DNA of 57,786 bases from Methylobacterium goesingense (lineage in GTDB: Bacteria > Pseudomonadota > Alphaproteobacteria > Rhizobiales > Beijerinckiaceae), in contig NZ_BPQL01000086.1 of NCBI RefSeq assembly GCF_022179225.1, positions 1 to 57,786 on the forward strand, written 5' to 3'. Below are positions 48,450 to 57,786 of the stretch, in pieces. Each line of letters opens with the position of its first letter. Position 1 is the stretch's first letter. Under the pieces are notes generated by a model that was given only the letters and a program-made list of their open reading frames with translations, searched no databases and was not told where the DNA came from. Made by a program: the position numbers and the translations under genes.

Positions 48450-49037
48450 TTACGCGACTGCGGCTTCGGACATATCGGACGGATCGGCGTCACGGCGACG
48501 GGCCTGGAGGGCCGACACCTTGAGACCGCGACGGGCCGCGACGGCGCGCGGGCTGTCTTCGTTCTTGAGCGCCTCGAAGGTGGCGCGCACGAGGTTGTAG
48601 GGGTTCGAGGAGCCGAGGCTCTTGGCCACCACGTCCTGCATGCCCAGCGTCTCGAAGACGGCACGCATGGGGCCGCCCGCGATGATGCCGGTGCCCTGGG
48701 GGGCGGCGCGCAGGATAACCTTGCCGGCGCCATGACGACCGTAGACGTCGTGGTGCAGGGTGCGGCCCTCGCGGAGCGCAACGCGGACGAGACCGCGCTT
48801 GGCGGCTTCCGTCGCCTTACGGATCGCCTCAGGCACTTCGCGTGCCTTGCCGTGGCCGAAGCCGACGCGGCCCTTCTGGTCGCCGACGACGACGAGCGCG
48901 GCGAAACCAAAGCGACGGCCGCCCTTCACAACCTTGGCGACACGGTTGATGTGGACGAGCTTGTCCACGAACTCGCTGTCGCGCTCCTCGCGGTCTTCGC
49001 GGCGGCCGCGGCCCCCGCCTTCACGTTCACGTGCCAT
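48450..49037 (-). CDS. rpsE: 30S ribosomal protein S5
   Basis: Ribosomal protein of 195 residues with [22 protein letters not shown] and [18 protein letters not shown]. An N-terminal Arg/Glu-rich stretch precedes the S5 fold. ATG 49037 is used; the frame extends six codons further. It is implicated in translational accuracy. Confidence 0.97.
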   Translation of the reverse strand: MAREREGGGRGRREDREERDSEFVDKLVHINRVAKVVKGGRRFGFAALVVVGDQKGRVGFGHGKAREVPEAIRKATEAAKRGLVRVALREGRTLHHDVYGRHGAGKVILRAAPQGTGIIAGGPMRAVFETLGMQDVVAKSLGSSNPYNLVRATFEALKNEDSPRAVAARRGLKVSALQARRRDADPSDMSEAAVA

Positions 49038-49130
49038 ACTGACTATCCATCTCACTGGCGCGGGTGGCGGACCCGCTCGCTTGAATCGTGTGGAATGGCG
49101 GGCGCCCGAAGTCGCCCGCCTCCGCCAAAC

Positions 49131-49493
49131 TTAGAACTCGAGGCCACCCTCGCGGGCGGCGTCGGCGAGCGCCTTGACGCGCCCGTGATAGAGGTAGCCC
49201 GAGCGATCGAAGATCACCTGGGTGACGCCGGCGGCCTTGGCGCGCTCGGCGACAAGCTTGCCCACTGCCTGAGCGGCAGAGACGTCGGCACCGGTCTTCA
49301 GACCCGTGCGCAGATCCTTGTCGAGGCTCGAGGCCGCGGCGAGGGTCTTGCCCGCCGCGTCGTCGATGACCTGAACGTAGATCTGCTTGGACGAACGGAA
49401 CACCGAGAGCCGGGGCCGTCCATTGGCCGCCGCCCGCAGCGCGCGGCGCACACGCGCCTTGCGGCGGTCGAGTGCATCGATTTTGCGTGACAT
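49131..49493 (-). CDS. rplR: 50S ribosomal protein L18
   Basis: 5S rRNA-binding protein of 120 residues; the start is [20 protein letters not shown], and the [15 protein letters not shown] and [21 protein letters not shown] elements are complete. Followed by 93 bases before rpsE. Confidence 0.96.
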   Translation of the reverse strand: MSRKIDALDRRKARVRRALRAAANGRPRLSVFRSSKQIYVQVIDDAAGKTLAAASSLDKDLRTGLKTGADVSAAQAVGKLVAERAKAAGVTQVIFDRSGYLYHGRVKALADAAREGGLEF

Positions 49494-49505
49494 GTTCGGC
49501 GGCCC

Positions 49506-50039
49506 TTACTTCTTCTTGCCTTCCTTGCGGAAGATGAACTCGCCCGCGTACTTCACGCCCTTGCCCTTGTAGGGCTCAGGGCCGCGATAGTCGCGGATCT
49601 CGGCGGCCACCTGGCCGACAACCTGCCGGTCGATACCGGTGATGACGATCTCGGTGGGCTTCGGCACCGCGATCGAGATACCCGCGGGGATCTCGTACTC
49701 GATGTCGTGGCTGTAGCCGAGCGAGAGCTTCAGAGCCTTGCCGGCCATCGCGGCGCGGTAACCCACGCCGGTGATCTCGAGCTTCTTCTCGAAGCCCTTG
49801 GAGACGCCCTCAACGAGGTTCGCCACCTGAGCGCGGGAGGTGCCCCAGAGCGAGCGGGCCTCCTTCGTCTGGTTCCGGGGCTGCACCGAGACGGCGCCGT
49901 CCTCGAACTTCACGTCGACCACGTTGGGAACGACGTACTGGAGCTCGCCCTTGGAGCCCTTCATCTTCACCGTTTGACCGGTCACCGTGGCCGTCACGCC
50001 GGACGGGACGGGAACGGGCTTCTTGCCTACGCGAGACAT
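49506..50039 (-). CDS. rplF: 50S ribosomal protein L6
   Basis: Ribosomal protein of 177 residues with both repeats of the L6 fold: [19 protein letters not shown] and the C-terminal [20 protein letters not shown]. Typical spacing of 12 bases to rplR. Confidence 0.97.
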   Translation of the reverse strand: MSRVGKKPVPVPSGVTATVTGQTVKMKGSKGELQYVVPNVVDVKFEDGAVSVQPRNQTKEARSLWGTSRAQVANLVEGVSKGFEKKLEITGVGYRAAMAGKALKLSLGYSHDIEYEIPAGISIAVPKPTEIVITGIDRQVVGQVAAEIRDYRGPEPYKGKGVKYAGEFIFRKEGKKK

Positions 50040-50063
50040 CGCCTTATTCCTCCAAGTCCGAGA

Positions 50064-50459
50064 TCAGAACACCTTGCAGAGCACTTCGCCGCCGACGTTG
50101 CGCTCGCGCGCCTCGTGGTCGGCCATGACGCCCTGCGGGGTGGACACGATGGTGACGCCGAGACCGTCGGCGACGCGCGGCAGCTCGCCAACCGACGAGT
50201 AGACACGGCGGCCGGGCTTCGACACGCGCTGGATCGAGCGGATGACGGGCTGGCCGTCGTAGTACTTCAGCTCGATTGCGAACTCGGTGCGGCCGTTGCC
50301 GTAATCCGTGGTCGCGTAGTCGCGGATGTAGCCCTCGGACTTGAGGACGTCGAGCACGCTGGCGCGCAGGCGGGAGCCGGGCGTCTGAACGACGTTGCGG
50401 CGGCGCTGCTGACCGTTGCGGATGCGGGTGAGCATATCACCCACGGGATCGTTGACCAT
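50064..50459 (-). CDS. rpsH: 30S ribosomal protein S8
   Basis: Ribosomal protein of 131 residues. [15 protein letters not shown] starts the family pattern and the C-terminal motif reads [18 protein letters not shown]. In E. coli S8 represses the spc operon; nothing was seen here to confirm that. Confidence 0.97.
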   Translation of the reverse strand: MVNDPVGDMLTRIRNGQQRRRNVVQTPGSRLRASVLDVLKSEGYIRDYATTDYGNGRTEFAIELKYYDGQPVIRSIQRVSKPGRRVYSSVGELPRVADGLGVTIVSTPQGVMADHEARERNVGGEVLCKVF

Positions 50460-50471
50460 GGTGGTTGCTCC

Positions 50472-50777
50472 TTACCAGCTCGACTTGACGAGACCGGGGA
50501 TCAGACCCTGGTTGCCGAGTTCGCGCAGCGCGATGCGCGAGATGCCCATCTTGCGATAGAAGGCGCGCGGACGGCCGGTCATGCCGCAGCGGTTGCGGAT
50601 GCGGGTGGGGGACGAGTTGCGGGGCAGTTCCGCGAGCTTGAGGCGCGCCTCGAAGCGCTCCTCCATCTCGAGGGACTCGTCGTTCGCCGTGGCAAGCAGT
50701 GCCTTGCGCTTGGGAGCATAGAGCTTCACCAGCGCTTCGCGGTGCTTGTTCTTCTCAATCGAGCTTTTCTTTGCCAT
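50472..50777 (-). CDS. rpsN: 30S ribosomal protein S14
   Basis: Ribosomal protein of 101 residues, the long zinc-free form. [26 protein letters not shown] is present, and there is only one Cys, so no CXXC zinc pair. ATG 50777 follows GGAGAGAGAA. The first 31 residues of the longer frame are not S14. Confidence 0.97.
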   Translation of the reverse strand: MAKKSSIEKNKHREALVKLYAPKRKALLATANDESLEMEERFEARLKLAELPRNSSPTRIRNRCGMTGRPRAFYRKMGISRIALRELGNQGLIPGLVKSSW

Positions 50778-50817
50778 TTCTCTCTCCGGTGTCCGCGTCT
50801 GAGACCCTAGCGGGGGC

Positions 50818-51384
50818 TCACTGCCGGAACGGGAATCGGAACTGCGTGAGGAGCGCGCGCGCCTCAGCATCGGTGCGGGCCGTCGTCTGAATGACGATGT
50901 CCATGCCCCAGGTGGCCTCGGCCTTGTCGTACGAGATCTCCGGGAACACGAGGTGCTCCTTGAGGCCCAGTGCGTAGTTGCCGTTGCCGTCGAAGGAACG
51001 CGGGTTCAGGCCACGAAAATCGCGGACGCGCGGGAGCGCGATCGTGATGAGGCGGTCCATGAACTCGTACATACGCTGCTTGCGCAGGGTCACCTTGCAG
51101 CCGATCGGCATGCCCTCGCGGACCTTGAAGGTCGCGATGGCCTTGCGGGCCTTGGTGATGACCGGCTTCTGGCCGGCGATGAGGGCCAGATCGCCGGCGG
51201 CGACGGAGGCCTTCTTCGAATCGGCGGTGGACTCGCCGACACCCATGTTGATCACGATCTTCTCGATGACCGGAACCTGCATGGGGTTCTTGTAACCGAA
51301 CTCTTCGATCAGCTTCTGGCGCACCACTTCGTCGTAGTGCTTGCGCAGGCGCGGGACGTACCCGTCGTTGTTCTTCTCAGCCAT
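50818..51384 (-). CDS. rplE: 50S ribosomal protein L5
   Basis: 5S rRNA-binding protein of 188 residues; [43 protein letters not shown] and [11 protein letters not shown] are conserved. It starts inside the end of rplX (8-base overlap). Confidence 0.97.
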   Translation of the reverse strand: MAEKNNDGYVPRLRKHYDEVVRQKLIEEFGYKNPMQVPVIEKIVINMGVGESTADSKKASVAAGDLALIAGQKPVITKARKAIATFKVREGMPIGCKVTLRKQRMYEFMDRLITIALPRVRDFRGLNPRSFDGNGNYALGLKEHLVFPEISYDKAEATWGMDIVIQTTARTDAEARALLTQFRFPFRQ

Positions 51385-51694
51385 CGATCAGATCCCCCGA
51401 GCGCTTGGCGAACCGGACTTTGCGGCCGTCGTCGAGAATGCGGAAACCAACGCGCGTGGGCTGACCATCCTTGGGGTCGGCGACGGCGATGTTGGACAGG
51501 TGAATCGCAGCTTCCTTGGAGACGATGCCGCCTTCCTGGTTCTGCGTCTGCTTCTGGTGCTTCTTGACCAGGTTGATACCGCGCACGAAGGCCCGGTCTT
51601 CCTTGGGGAGCACCTGGATGACCTCGCCGGAGCGACCCTTGTCGCGACCGGTGAGGACGACGACCTTGTCGCCTTTCTTGACCTTGGCGGCCAT
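51377..51694 (-). CDS. rplX: 50S ribosomal protein L24
   Basis: Ribosomal protein of 105 residues with the KOW motif [22 protein letters not shown] and [13 protein letters not shown]. Its start overlaps the rplN stop by one base (TAATG) and its end overlaps rplE. Confidence 0.97.
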   Translation of the reverse strand: MAAKVKKGDKVVVLTGRDKGRSGEVIQVLPKEDRAFVRGINLVKKHQKQTQNQEGGIVSKEAAIHLSNIAVADPKDGQPTRVGFRILDDGRKVRFAKRSGDLIDG

Positions 51695-52062
51695 TACAGC
51701 ACCTCCGGCGCGAGCGAGATGATCTTCATGTGGTTGCGGGCGCGCAGCTCGCGCGGAACCGGTCCGAAGATGCGGGTGCCGATCGGCTCCTTCTGATTGT
51801 TGATCAGAACGGCGGCGTTCTTGTCGAAGCGGATCACCGAACCGTCGGGACGCTTCACTTCCTTCGCCGTGCGAACGACGACCGCCTTCATGACGTCGCC
51901 CTTCTTCACGCGGCCCCGGGGAATCGCTTCCTTGACGGAGACCACGATGATGTCGCCGACACCGGCGTACTTACGCTTCGACCCGCCCAGAACCTTGATG
52001 CACATCACGCGGCGTGCACCAGAGTTGTCGGCGACGTCCAGATTCGTCTGCATCTGGATCAC
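51694..52062 (-). CDS. rplN: 50S ribosomal protein L14
   Basis: Ribosomal protein of 122 residues. The family starts [27 protein letters not shown], so GTG 52062 is preferred to the ATG 18 bases upstream. AAAGG precedes it. First gene after a 349-base break; a promoter at 52253-52281 serves it. Confidence 0.96.
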   Translation of the reverse strand: MIQMQTNLDVADNSGARRVMCIKVLGGSKRKYAGVGDIIVVSVKEAIPRGRVKKGDVMKAVVVRTAKEVKRPDGSVIRFDKNAAVLINNQKEPIGTRIFGPVPRELRARNHMKIISLAPEVL

Positions 52063-52252
52063 GGGCAGTGACCTTTCCATTGTTTCAGGCGGGTTTCCGC
52101 ACGCGGACGGTATTGTCCGGCGGACGACGCCTGATGGGGATCTGATGTCCCCGGCTCATATGAAACGCCGCGCAATCGGTGTCCGTGGACCCCGGCGCGG
52201 TCGCCGCGTACGAAGGGTGGGAACACCCCTCTCATCTGTCGCGAAGGCATGC

Positions 52253-52281
52253 CCACTACACCGGGCGGCGCCAACGCGCAA
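52253..52281 (-). promoter_or_regulatory. promoter of rplN (spc operon)
   Basis: On the minus strand TTGCGC (52281-52276), 17 bases, TAGTGG (52258-52253). The -10 and spacer length equal those of the rpsM promoter. The transcript would start near 52246 with a leader of about 185 bases. Confidence 0.65.
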
Positions 52282-52362
52282 GGTCTATTTGCTGCGCCGC
52301 GGGTTCGTCGAGGAACGCGCGGGCGCGGCGTGGCGCTCGGCCCAGGGGCCGAGAGGGCAACG

Positions 52363-52393
52363 AAAAAGCGGGCGCCCGACGAGCACCCGCTTC
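52363..52393 (-). terminator. Rho-independent terminator after rpsQ
   Basis: On the minus strand AAGCGGGTGC and GCGCCCGCTT form a stem (one G-T pair) around CTCGTCGG-like loop sequence, followed by TTTTTC. It lies 19 bases after the rpsQ stop and should end the S10-side transcript. Confidence 0.88.
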
Positions 52394-52411
52394 AACGTCC
52401 GTGCATGAAGC

Positions 52412-52675
52412 TCAGGCCTCGGCCGGAGCAGCCTCGGTGGCGGCGGCACCCTCGACGAGCTTCCAGGTCTTGGTCTTCGAGAACGGACGACACTCCTCGA
52501 TCGACACGGTCTGGCCGACCTTGGCGACGTTGGCTTCGTCGTGGGCGTGGTAGTTCTTCGAGCGACGGACGGTCTTCTTCATCACCGGGTGGGTGAAGCG
52601 ACGCTCCACCTTGACGACGATGGTCTTCTCGCCCTTGTCGCTGACGACGACGCCCTGCAATACGCGCTTCGGCAT
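52412..52675 (-). CDS. rpsQ: 30S ribosomal protein S17
   Basis: Ribosomal protein of 87 residues with [21 protein letters not shown] and KYHAHDE-like ([17 protein letters not shown]) motifs; an Ala-rich tail ([13 protein letters not shown]). Last gene before the break. Confidence 0.96.
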   Translation of the reverse strand: MPKRVLQGVVVSDKGEKTIVVKVERRFTHPVMKKTVRRSKNYHAHDEANVAKVGQTVSIEECRPFSKTKTWKLVEGAAATEAAPAEA

Positions 52676-52685
52676 GGTGTACTCC

Positions 52686-52901
52686 TCAGGCCTGCGCGGA
52701 CTTCAGCGTCTTCCGACGCTGGAGCGTACGGACGCGGGCGATATCGCGGCGGACTTCGCGGACGCGCGCGACGTTCTCGAGCTGGCCGGTGGCGCCCTGG
52801 AAGCGCAGGTTGAACTGCTCCTTCTTCAGGTTCAACAGCTCATCGTTCAGCTGATCGGGCGACAGGGCGGCCAGATCCGACTGTCTCTGCGACGACTTCA
52901 T
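52686..52901 (-). CDS. rpmC: 50S ribosomal protein L29
   Basis: A 71-residue protein with [23 protein letters not shown] and the [13 protein letters not shown] helix. Ten bases before rpsQ. Confidence 0.96.
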   Translation of the reverse strand: MKSSQRQSDLAALSPDQLNDELLNLKKEQFNLRFQGATGQLENVARVREVRRDIARVRTLQRRKTLKSAQA

Positions 52902-52915
52902 GATCCCCTCCTCCC

Positions 52916-53329
52916 TTAGTCAGCGATACGCTGAACGACGCGCGTGCGGATCGGGAGCTTCGCTGCGCCGAGGCGCAGGGCCTCCTTCGCAACGTCCTCG
53001 GCCACGCCGTCGACTTCGAACATGATACGTCCGGGATGCACGCGGGCAGCCCAGAACTCGGGTGCACCCTTACCGGAGCCCATGCGGACTTCGGTGGGCT
53101 TGGCGGTAACCGGAACGTCCGGGAAGATCCGGATCCAGACGCGGCCCTGGCGCTTCATCTCACGGGTGATCGCGCGGCGGGCCGCCTCGATCTGCCGCGC
53201 GGTGATGCGCTCGGGCTCGATGGCCTTCAGGCCGAACGTCCCGAAGTTGAGGTCGAAGCCGCCCTTGGCCGCACCGTGGATGCGACCCTTGAACTGCTTA
53301 CGGAACCTGGTCTTCTTGGGTTGCAACAT
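52916..53329 (-). CDS. rplP: 50S ribosomal protein L16
   Basis: Ribosomal protein of 137 residues. [19 protein letters not shown] and [20 protein letters not shown] are invariant parts. It lies between rpsC and rpmC. Confidence 0.97.
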   Translation of the reverse strand: MLQPKKTRFRKQFKGRIHGAAKGGFDLNFGTFGLKAIEPERITARQIEAARRAITREMKRQGRVWIRIFPDVPVTAKPTEVRMGSGKGAPEFWAARVHPGRIMFEVDGVAEDVAKEALRLGAAKLPIRTRVVQRIAD

Positions 53330-53376
53330 GGCAGCCTCTCAACACCTTTCTGGGTGACGGGGTCACGAACACGCCG

Positions 53377-54117
53377 TTAGGCGTGCTCGCGCCGGCCGCG
53401 CTCGCGGCCACCCTCACCATCGCGCTCGCGACGGCCGCCCGAACGGCCACCCTCTTCCTGCGCCTTCTTGTCCTGTGCCATCGGGTCGTGCTCGAGGATC
53501 TCGCCCTTGAACACCCACACCTTGATGCCGCACGTCCCGTAGGTCGTGAAGGCGGTGGCGACGCCGTAATCGACGTCGGCGCGGAGGGTATGCAGGGGCA
53601 CGCGGCCCTCACGGTACCACTCCTGGCGGGCGATCTCGGCGCCGCCGAGGCGCCCGGAGCAGTTGATACGGATGCCCTCGGCGCCGAGACGCATCGCCGA
53701 CTGCACGGCGCGCTTCATGGCACGACGGAAGGCGACGCGGCGCTCGAGCTGCTGGGCGATCGAATCGGCCACCAGAGTGGCGTCGATCTCGGGCTTGCGC
53801 ACCTCGACGATGTTGATCGTCACCTCGGCCTTGGTCAGCGTGCCGACCAGCTTGCGAAGCTTCTCGATGTCGGCGCCCTTCTTGCCGATCACCACACCCG
53901 GACGGCCCGAGTGGATGGTGACGCGGCACTTCCGGTGCGGACGCTCGATGACGATCTTCGAGACGGCAGCCTGCTTGAGCTGCTTCATGAGGGCGGCGCG
54001 GATCGCGACGTCCTCGTGCATGAGCTTGGCGTATTCACCCTTCTGGGCGAACCAGCGGGAGTCCCAGGTCCGGTTGATACCGAGCCGCAGACCGATCGGA
54101 TTGACTTTCTGGCCCAT
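53377..54117 (-). CDS. rpsC: 30S ribosomal protein S3
   Basis: Ribosomal protein of 246 residues. [22 protein letters not shown], the KH motif [19 protein letters not shown] and the C-terminal [14 protein letters not shown] are complete. The last 25 residues are a charged Arg/Glu/Gly extension, common in alphaproteobacteria. Confidence 0.97.
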   Translation of the reverse strand: MGQKVNPIGLRLGINRTWDSRWFAQKGEYAKLMHEDVAIRAALMKQLKQAAVSKIVIERPHRKCRVTIHSGRPGVVIGKKGADIEKLRKLVGTLTKAEVTINIVEVRKPEIDATLVADSIAQQLERRVAFRRAMKRAVQSAMRLGAEGIRINCSGRLGGAEIARQEWYREGRVPLHTLRADVDYGVATAFTTYGTCGIKVWVFKGEILEHDPMAQDKKAQEEGGRSGGRRERDGEGGRERGRREHA

Positions 54118-54127
54118 CAGGTCCTCC

Positions 54128-54514
54128 TCACGCCGCTTCGGCGGTCGGGACTTCGCGCACCACGATGGTGAGGTTCGCGAAGGGCTTCAGGATACGGGCG
54201 CCGCGGCCACGCGCACGGGCGTGGAACCGCTTCAGCACGAGCGCCTTGCCGACGAACGCCTGGGAGACGACGAGATCGTCGACGTCCAGGTTGTGGTTGT
54301 TCTCAGCGTTGGCGATCGCGCTCTCGAGGCACTTCTTGACCTCGCGGGCGATCCGCTTGCGGGAGAATTCGAGATCGGCGAGCGCCGAGTCGACCTTCTT
54401 GCCGCGAATGAGCTGCGCGACGAGATTGAGCTTCTGGGGGCTGACGCGCAGCATGCGCGCGACGGCCTGAGCCTCGTTCTCGGGGAGCGCGCGGGGAGTG
54501 GCGGGCTTGCCCAT
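54128..54514 (-). CDS. rplV: 50S ribosomal protein L22
   Basis: Ribosomal protein of 128 residues, with [22 protein letters not shown] and [23 protein letters not shown]. The tip of its beta hairpin lines the exit tunnel. Confidence 0.97.
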   Translation of the reverse strand: MGKPATPRALPENEAQAVARMLRVSPQKLNLVAQLIRGKKVDSALADLEFSRKRIAREVKKCLESAIANAENNHNLDVDDLVVSQAFVGKALVLKRFHARARGRGARILKPFANLTIVVREVPTAEAA

Positions 54515-54516
54515 GA

Positions 54517-54795
54517 TCAGCGCCTCTTCGACTTCTTGTCGGCTGCGTGACCGTGGAAGGTGCGGGTCGGCGAGAACTCGCCGAACTTGTGGCCGACCAT
54601 TTCCTCGGAGACGTAGACCGGGATGTGCTTCTGTCCGTTGTGCACACCGAAGGTGAGCCCGACGAACTGCGGCAGGATCGTGGAGCGGCGGCTCCAGATC
54701 TTGATGACTTCGTTACGGCTGGAACCGCGAGCGGCTTCGGCCTTCTTGAGGAGGTAGCCGTCGATGAACGGCCCCTTCCAGAGCGAGCGTGCCAT
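54517..54795 (-). CDS. rpsS: 30S ribosomal protein S19
   Basis: Ribosomal protein of 92 residues: [45 protein letters not shown]. Two bases before rplV. Confidence 0.97.
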   Translation of the reverse strand: MARSLWKGPFIDGYLLKKAEAARGSSRNEVIKIWSRRSTILPQFVGLTFGVHNGQKHIPVYVSEEMVGHKFGEFSPTRTFHGHAADKKSKRR

Positions 54796-54800
54796 GGGCG

Positions 54801-55637
54801 TTACTTCTTACGGTTATGACGGCTGGACAGGATGAAGACGTCGGTCCGCTTGTTCGAGCGGGTCTTCTTCCCCTTCGTGGGAACGCCCCAGGGCGTGACC
54901 GGGTTACGGCCGCCCGAAGTGCGTCCCTCGCCGCCGCCGTGCGGGTGGTCGACCGGGTTCATCGCAACGCCGCGCACGTGCGGGCGCTTGCCGAGCCAGC
55001 GGTTGCGGCCGGCCTTGCCGAGCGAGATGTTCATATGGTCCGGGTTGGAGACCGCGCCGACGCTGGCGAAGCACTGACCATGGACCAGGCGCTGCTCGCC
55101 CGAGTTCAGGCGGAGCGTGACGTAGCCCTGATCGCGGCCGACGATCTGGGCGTAGTTGCCGGCGGAGCGGGCGATCGCGCCGCCCTTGCCGATCTTGAGC
55201 TCGACGTTATGGACGATCGTGCCCACCGGCATGTTGCCGACCGGACCGGCGTTGCCGGGCTTGATGTCGACCTGCTCGGCCGCGATCACCTTGTCACCGG
55301 GCGACAGACGCTGCGGAGCCAGGATATAGCTCTGCGTGCCGTCGGGGAAGGCGATCAGCGCGATGAACGCGGTGCGGTTCGGATCGTACTCGATCCGCTC
55401 GACGGTGGCGGACACGCCAATCTGCTCGCGACGCTTGAAGTCGACGTTGCGGAGCGTGCGCTTGTGTCCGCCACCCCGGAAACGGACCGTGATGCGGCCG
55501 AGGTTGTTGCGGCCGCCGGACGACGACTTGCCCTCGGTGAGCTTCTTGACCGGCTTGCCCTTGTAGAGCTCACGGCGGTCGACGAGCACGAGCTGGCGAA
55601 GGCTCGGCGTGACCGGTTTGAATGTCTTCAAGGCCAT
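54801..55637 (-). CDS. rplB: 50S ribosomal protein L2
   Basis: Ribosomal protein of 278 residues near the peptidyl-transferase centre. [34 protein letters not shown] and [19 protein letters not shown] (with the essential His) are present. Confidence 0.97.
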   Translation of the reverse strand: MALKTFKPVTPSLRQLVLVDRRELYKGKPVKKLTEGKSSSGGRNNLGRITVRFRGGGHKRTLRNVDFKRREQIGVSATVERIEYDPNRTAFIALIAFPDGTQSYILAPQRLSPGDKVIAAEQVDIKPGNAGPVGNMPVGTIVHNVELKIGKGGAIARSAGNYAQIVGRDQGYVTLRLNSGEQRLVHGQCFASVGAVSNPDHMNISLGKAGRNRWLGKRPHVRGVAMNPVDHPHGGGEGRTSGGRNPVTPWGVPTKGKKTRSNKRTDVFILSSRHNRKK

Positions 55638-55664
55638 CGGTGGTAATCCTTAACCCGACTTGTC

Positions 55665-55961
55665 TCAGAGGCCGGTCGTGACGTCGATCGTCTCACCCTC
55701 GGCGAGGGTCACGATCGCTTTCTTCACGTCCGAACGCTGTCCGCGAAGCCCGCGGAAAATCTTCTTCTTGCCCTTGGTGACGAGCGTGTTGACGCCCGTG
55801 ACCTTGACTTCGAACAGCTTCTCGACCGCTTCCTTGATCTGCGGCTTGGTCGCCTTCGGGGAAACCCGGAACACGACCTTGTTCTGCTCGGTGAGGTTCG
55901 TCGCCTTCTCGGTGATGACCGGGGAGACGATGATGTCGTAGTGGCGCGGATCGGCACTCAT
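55665..55961 (-). CDS. rplW: 50S ribosomal protein L23
   Basis: Ribosomal protein of 98 residues at the tunnel exit, docking SRP and trigger factor. [16 protein letters not shown] and the [19 protein letters not shown] segment are complete. It overlaps the end of rplD by four bases. Confidence 0.97.
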   Translation of the reverse strand: MSADPRHYDIIVSPVITEKATNLTEQNKVVFRVSPKATKPQIKEAVEKLFEVKVTGVNTLVTKGKKKIFRGLRGQRSDVKKAIVTLAEGETIDVTTGL

Positions 55962-56578
55962 TGGAAACGCGCCTCCAGCGCATCGATCGCTGCGCGGGTC
56001 AGCACGAGCTTCTCGCGACGCAGGATGTCGTACACGTTGATGCCCTGGATCGGCAGCACGTCGATCTGCGGGATGTTGCGGGCGGCGCGTGCGAAGTTCA
56101 CGTCCACCTCGGCACCGCCGATGATCAGGGCGCTGGACAGGCCCATCTTCTCGAAGCGCTCGACGAGCGCCTTGGTCTTGCCCTCGGCGAGTTTCACGTC
56201 GTCGACGATGATAAGGGTGGAATCCTTCACCTTCGCGGACAGGGCGTGCTTCAGAGCGAGCGCGCGGACCTTCTTGGGAAGATCGTGGGCATGGCTGCGC
56301 ACGACCGGACCGAAGGCACGTCCACCGCCGCGGAACTGCGGAGCGGAGGCGGCGCCGTGACGGGCGTTACCCGTGCCCTTCTGCTTGTAGAGCTTCTTGC
56401 GGGTGCGGTTCACGTCCGAGCGGTTCTTCACCGCGTGGGTGCCGGCCTGGCGCTTGGCCAGCTGCCAGCGCACCATGCGCTGAAGCAGGTCGACGCGGGG
56501 CTCGAGACCGAAAATGGTCTCGTTGAGGTCGACCGAACCGGCGCCCTCGCCGTCGAGGGTGGTGATATCAAGCTTCAT
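55958..56578 (-). CDS. rplD: 50S ribosomal protein L4
   Basis: Ribosomal protein of 206 residues. [25 protein letters not shown] is the tunnel loop. ATG 56578 overlaps the rplC stop as TGATG; a GTG lies one codon upstream. Confidence 0.97.
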   Translation of the reverse strand: MKLDITTLDGEGAGSVDLNETIFGLEPRVDLLQRMVRWQLAKRQAGTHAVKNRSDVNRTRKKLYKQKGTGNARHGAASAPQFRGGGRAFGPVVRSHAHDLPKKVRALALKHALSAKVKDSTLIIVDDVKLAEGKTKALVERFEKMGLSSALIIGGAEVDVNFARAARNIPQIDVLPIQGINVYDILRREKLVLTRAAIDALEARFQ

Positions 56579-57318
56579 CACGCGTTCTCCTCGGAAGCGG
56601 GAGCCTCGGGAGCCGGCACTTCGGTGGCGGGTGCGGAAGCGCCCTGCTCACGGAACTTGCCAGGCTGCGGAACGTCCGCGGGGAGCTTGCGCTTCACCGC
56701 GTCGCGGATCTGGATCCAACCGCCGGCGACACCCGGAACGGCGCCCTCGACGAGGATCAGGCCACGCTCAGGATCCGTACGCACGACGCGCAGGTTCTGG
56801 GTGGTGACCCGGTCGACGCCCATGTGACCGGGCATCTTCTTGTTCTTGAAGGTCTTGCCCGGGTCCTGGCGGCCACCGGTCGAACCGATCGAACGGTGCG
56901 AGATGGACACGCCGTGGGTGGCGCGAAGACCGCCGAAGTTCCAGCGCTTCATACCACCGGCGAAACCCTTACCCGTGGTGGTGCCCGTCACGTCGACGAA
57001 CTGACCCGGGATGAAGTGATCGGCGGTGATTTCCGCGCCGACCGGGATCAGCTTGTCCTCGGACACGCGGAACTCGGCGAGCTTCTGCTTGGGCTCGACC
57101 TTGGCGACCGCGAACCGGCCGCGCTCGGCAGCCGACACGTTCTTCACCTTGGCCTTGCCGACGCCGACCTGAAGGGCGACGTAGCCGTTCTTCTCGACAG
57201 TACGGTGGGCAACCACCTGGCATTGATCGATTTTAAGCACTGTGACGGGGACATGTTCGCCTGCATCCGTAAAGATGCGGGTCATGCCGACCTTCTGTGC
57301 GATGACGCCTGAGCGCAT
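56578..57318 (-). CDS. rplC: 50S ribosomal protein L3
   Basis: Ribosomal protein of 246 residues. [15 protein letters not shown] starts the family and [17 protein letters not shown] and [15 protein letters not shown] are invariant. The C-terminus is extended with an acidic Ala/Pro/Glu tail ([14 protein letters not shown]), more than usual. Confidence 0.97.
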   Translation of the reverse strand: MRSGVIAQKVGMTRIFTDAGEHVPVTVLKIDQCQVVAHRTVEKNGYVALQVGVGKAKVKNVSAAERGRFAVAKVEPKQKLAEFRVSEDKLIPVGAEITADHFIPGQFVDVTGTTTGKGFAGGMKRWNFGGLRATHGVSISHRSIGSTGGRQDPGKTFKNKKMPGHMGVDRVTTQNLRVVRTDPERGLILVEGAVPGVAGGWIQIRDAVKRKLPADVPQPGKFREQGASAPATEVPAPEAPASEENA

Positions 57319-57368
57319 AGGTGTCTCCCTCGCGCGATTCTACGGTAAGCTCTAAATCCCGGCGGGAC

Positions 57369-57677
57369 TTAGAGCTTGATCTCCACGTCCACGCCGGCGG
57401 CGAGGTCGAGCTTCATCAGCGCGTCCACGGTCTGCGGCGTCGGATCGACGATATCGAGGACGCGCTTGTGGGTGCGCATCTCGAACTGCTCACGCGACTT
57501 CTTGTCGATGTGCGGCGAGCGGTTGACGGTGAACTTCTCGATATGCGTCGGCAGCGGGATCGGGCCACGGATGGTGGCGCCGGTGCGCTTGGCCGTCGAG
57601 ACGATCTCACGGGTCGACGCATCGAGGATGCGATGGTCGAACGCCTTGAGGCGGATACGAATATTCTGACCGTTCAT
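57369..57677 (-). CDS. rpsJ: 30S ribosomal protein S10
   Basis: Ribosomal protein of 102 residues, also transcription factor Nus[23 protein letters not shown] and [17 protein letters not shown] are conserved. Family start [10 protein letters not shown] at ATG 57677. Confidence 0.97.
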   Translation of the reverse strand: MNGQNIRIRLKAFDHRILDASTREIVSTAKRTGATIRGPIPLPTHIEKFTVNRSPHIDKKSREQFEMRTHKRVLDIVDPTPQTVDALMKLDLAAGVDVEIKL

Positions 57678-57766
57678 GACCTGAAACCTTGGCGGGGCGA
57701 TTGGGGGGCGGGCGCGAGGACCCGCCCCTCAATCGTTCCCTGCAGACTGACCGTTTGGACGGACGA

Positions 57767-57786
57767 TTACTCGTTGATGGCGGCGA
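57767..57786 (-). CDS. tuf: elongation factor Tu, last six codons (cut by window)
   Basis: On the minus strand the final codons read AAINE then TAA. This fits the GAGVVAAINE-like end of alphaproteobacterial EF-Tu, which commonly precedes rpsJ. Only 20 bases are visible, so the call rests on context. Confidence 0.5.

Larger units (their letters stand above)
52063..52411. other. 349-base break between rpsQ and rplN
   Basis: Most bacteria have only a few bases here. It holds, in transcript order, the rpsQ terminator (52363-52393), about 80 bases of unremarkable sequence, a promoter (52253-52281) and a leader of about 185 bases. No open frame in it looks like a gene. Confidence 0.6.

Overview
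The window looks like a chromosomal segment of a high-GC alphaproteobacterium of the order Hyphomicrobiales, most likely Methylobacterium or Methylorubrum. That placement rests on protein flavour and gene neighbourhoods only: the alphaproteobacterial S10-spc-alpha ribosomal cluster ending in secY-adk-rpsM-rpsK-rpoA-rplQ, HWE-type kinases, a DUF6894 protein, a DUF2380-like lipoprotein-sized protein and the dapF-mtaB-ftsY-ispZ neighbourhood. I saw no prophage, insertion sequence, CRISPR array, tRNA or rRNA gene. Almost all of the sequence is coding.

Layout. Positions 1-7400 hold the end of an HWE sensor kinase, an AraC regulator, a DUF2380-like protein, the cytochrome c maturation genes ccmC-ccmD-ccmG, and two Crp/Fnr paralogues flanking a DUF6894 gene. 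Positions 7400-14600 hold ispZ-ftsY and mtaB-dapF on the minus strand with an RluA-type pseudouridine synthase between them, then a GyrI-like exported protein, ogt and a small EamA transporter. Positions 14700-19540 hold the glycine cleavage operon gcvT-gcvH-gcvP behind a tandem glycine riboswitch. Positions 19600-23830 hold an endonuclease III homologue, trpS, a haloacid dehalogenase, a trans-aconitate methyltransferase homologue and a flavin-type oxidase homologue. Positions 24000-29500 hold branched-chain amino acid synthesis: ilvC behind a TetR gene, a glutathione transferase, an eroded mazEF remnant, and ilvB-ilvN behind a leader peptide (Ile-Leu-Ile-Val) and attenuator.

Positions 29900-41530 hold a plus-strand chemosensory operon: CheW, CheR-TPR, CheW, MCP, CheA-REC, CheB, then a REC-REC-histidine kinase and a REC-PAS-histidine kinase-REC. 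Its order and domain make-up are those of an alternative-function (Wsp/Che3-like) pathway, not a flagellar one, with histidine kinases where a diguanylate cyclase would be in Wsp. This is the most interesting system in the window.

Positions 41700-57786 hold, on the minus strand, the ribosomal protein super-cluster from the tail of tuf through rpsJ to rplQ. It is broken into at least three transcription units: a terminator and a promoter lie between rpsQ and rplN, and a promoter with the same -10 and 17-base spacer lies before rpsM. A metallo-beta-lactamase-fold gene is inserted between rpsK and rpoA. Starts were chosen by Shine-Dalgarno spacing and family length where possible; alternatives are noted.
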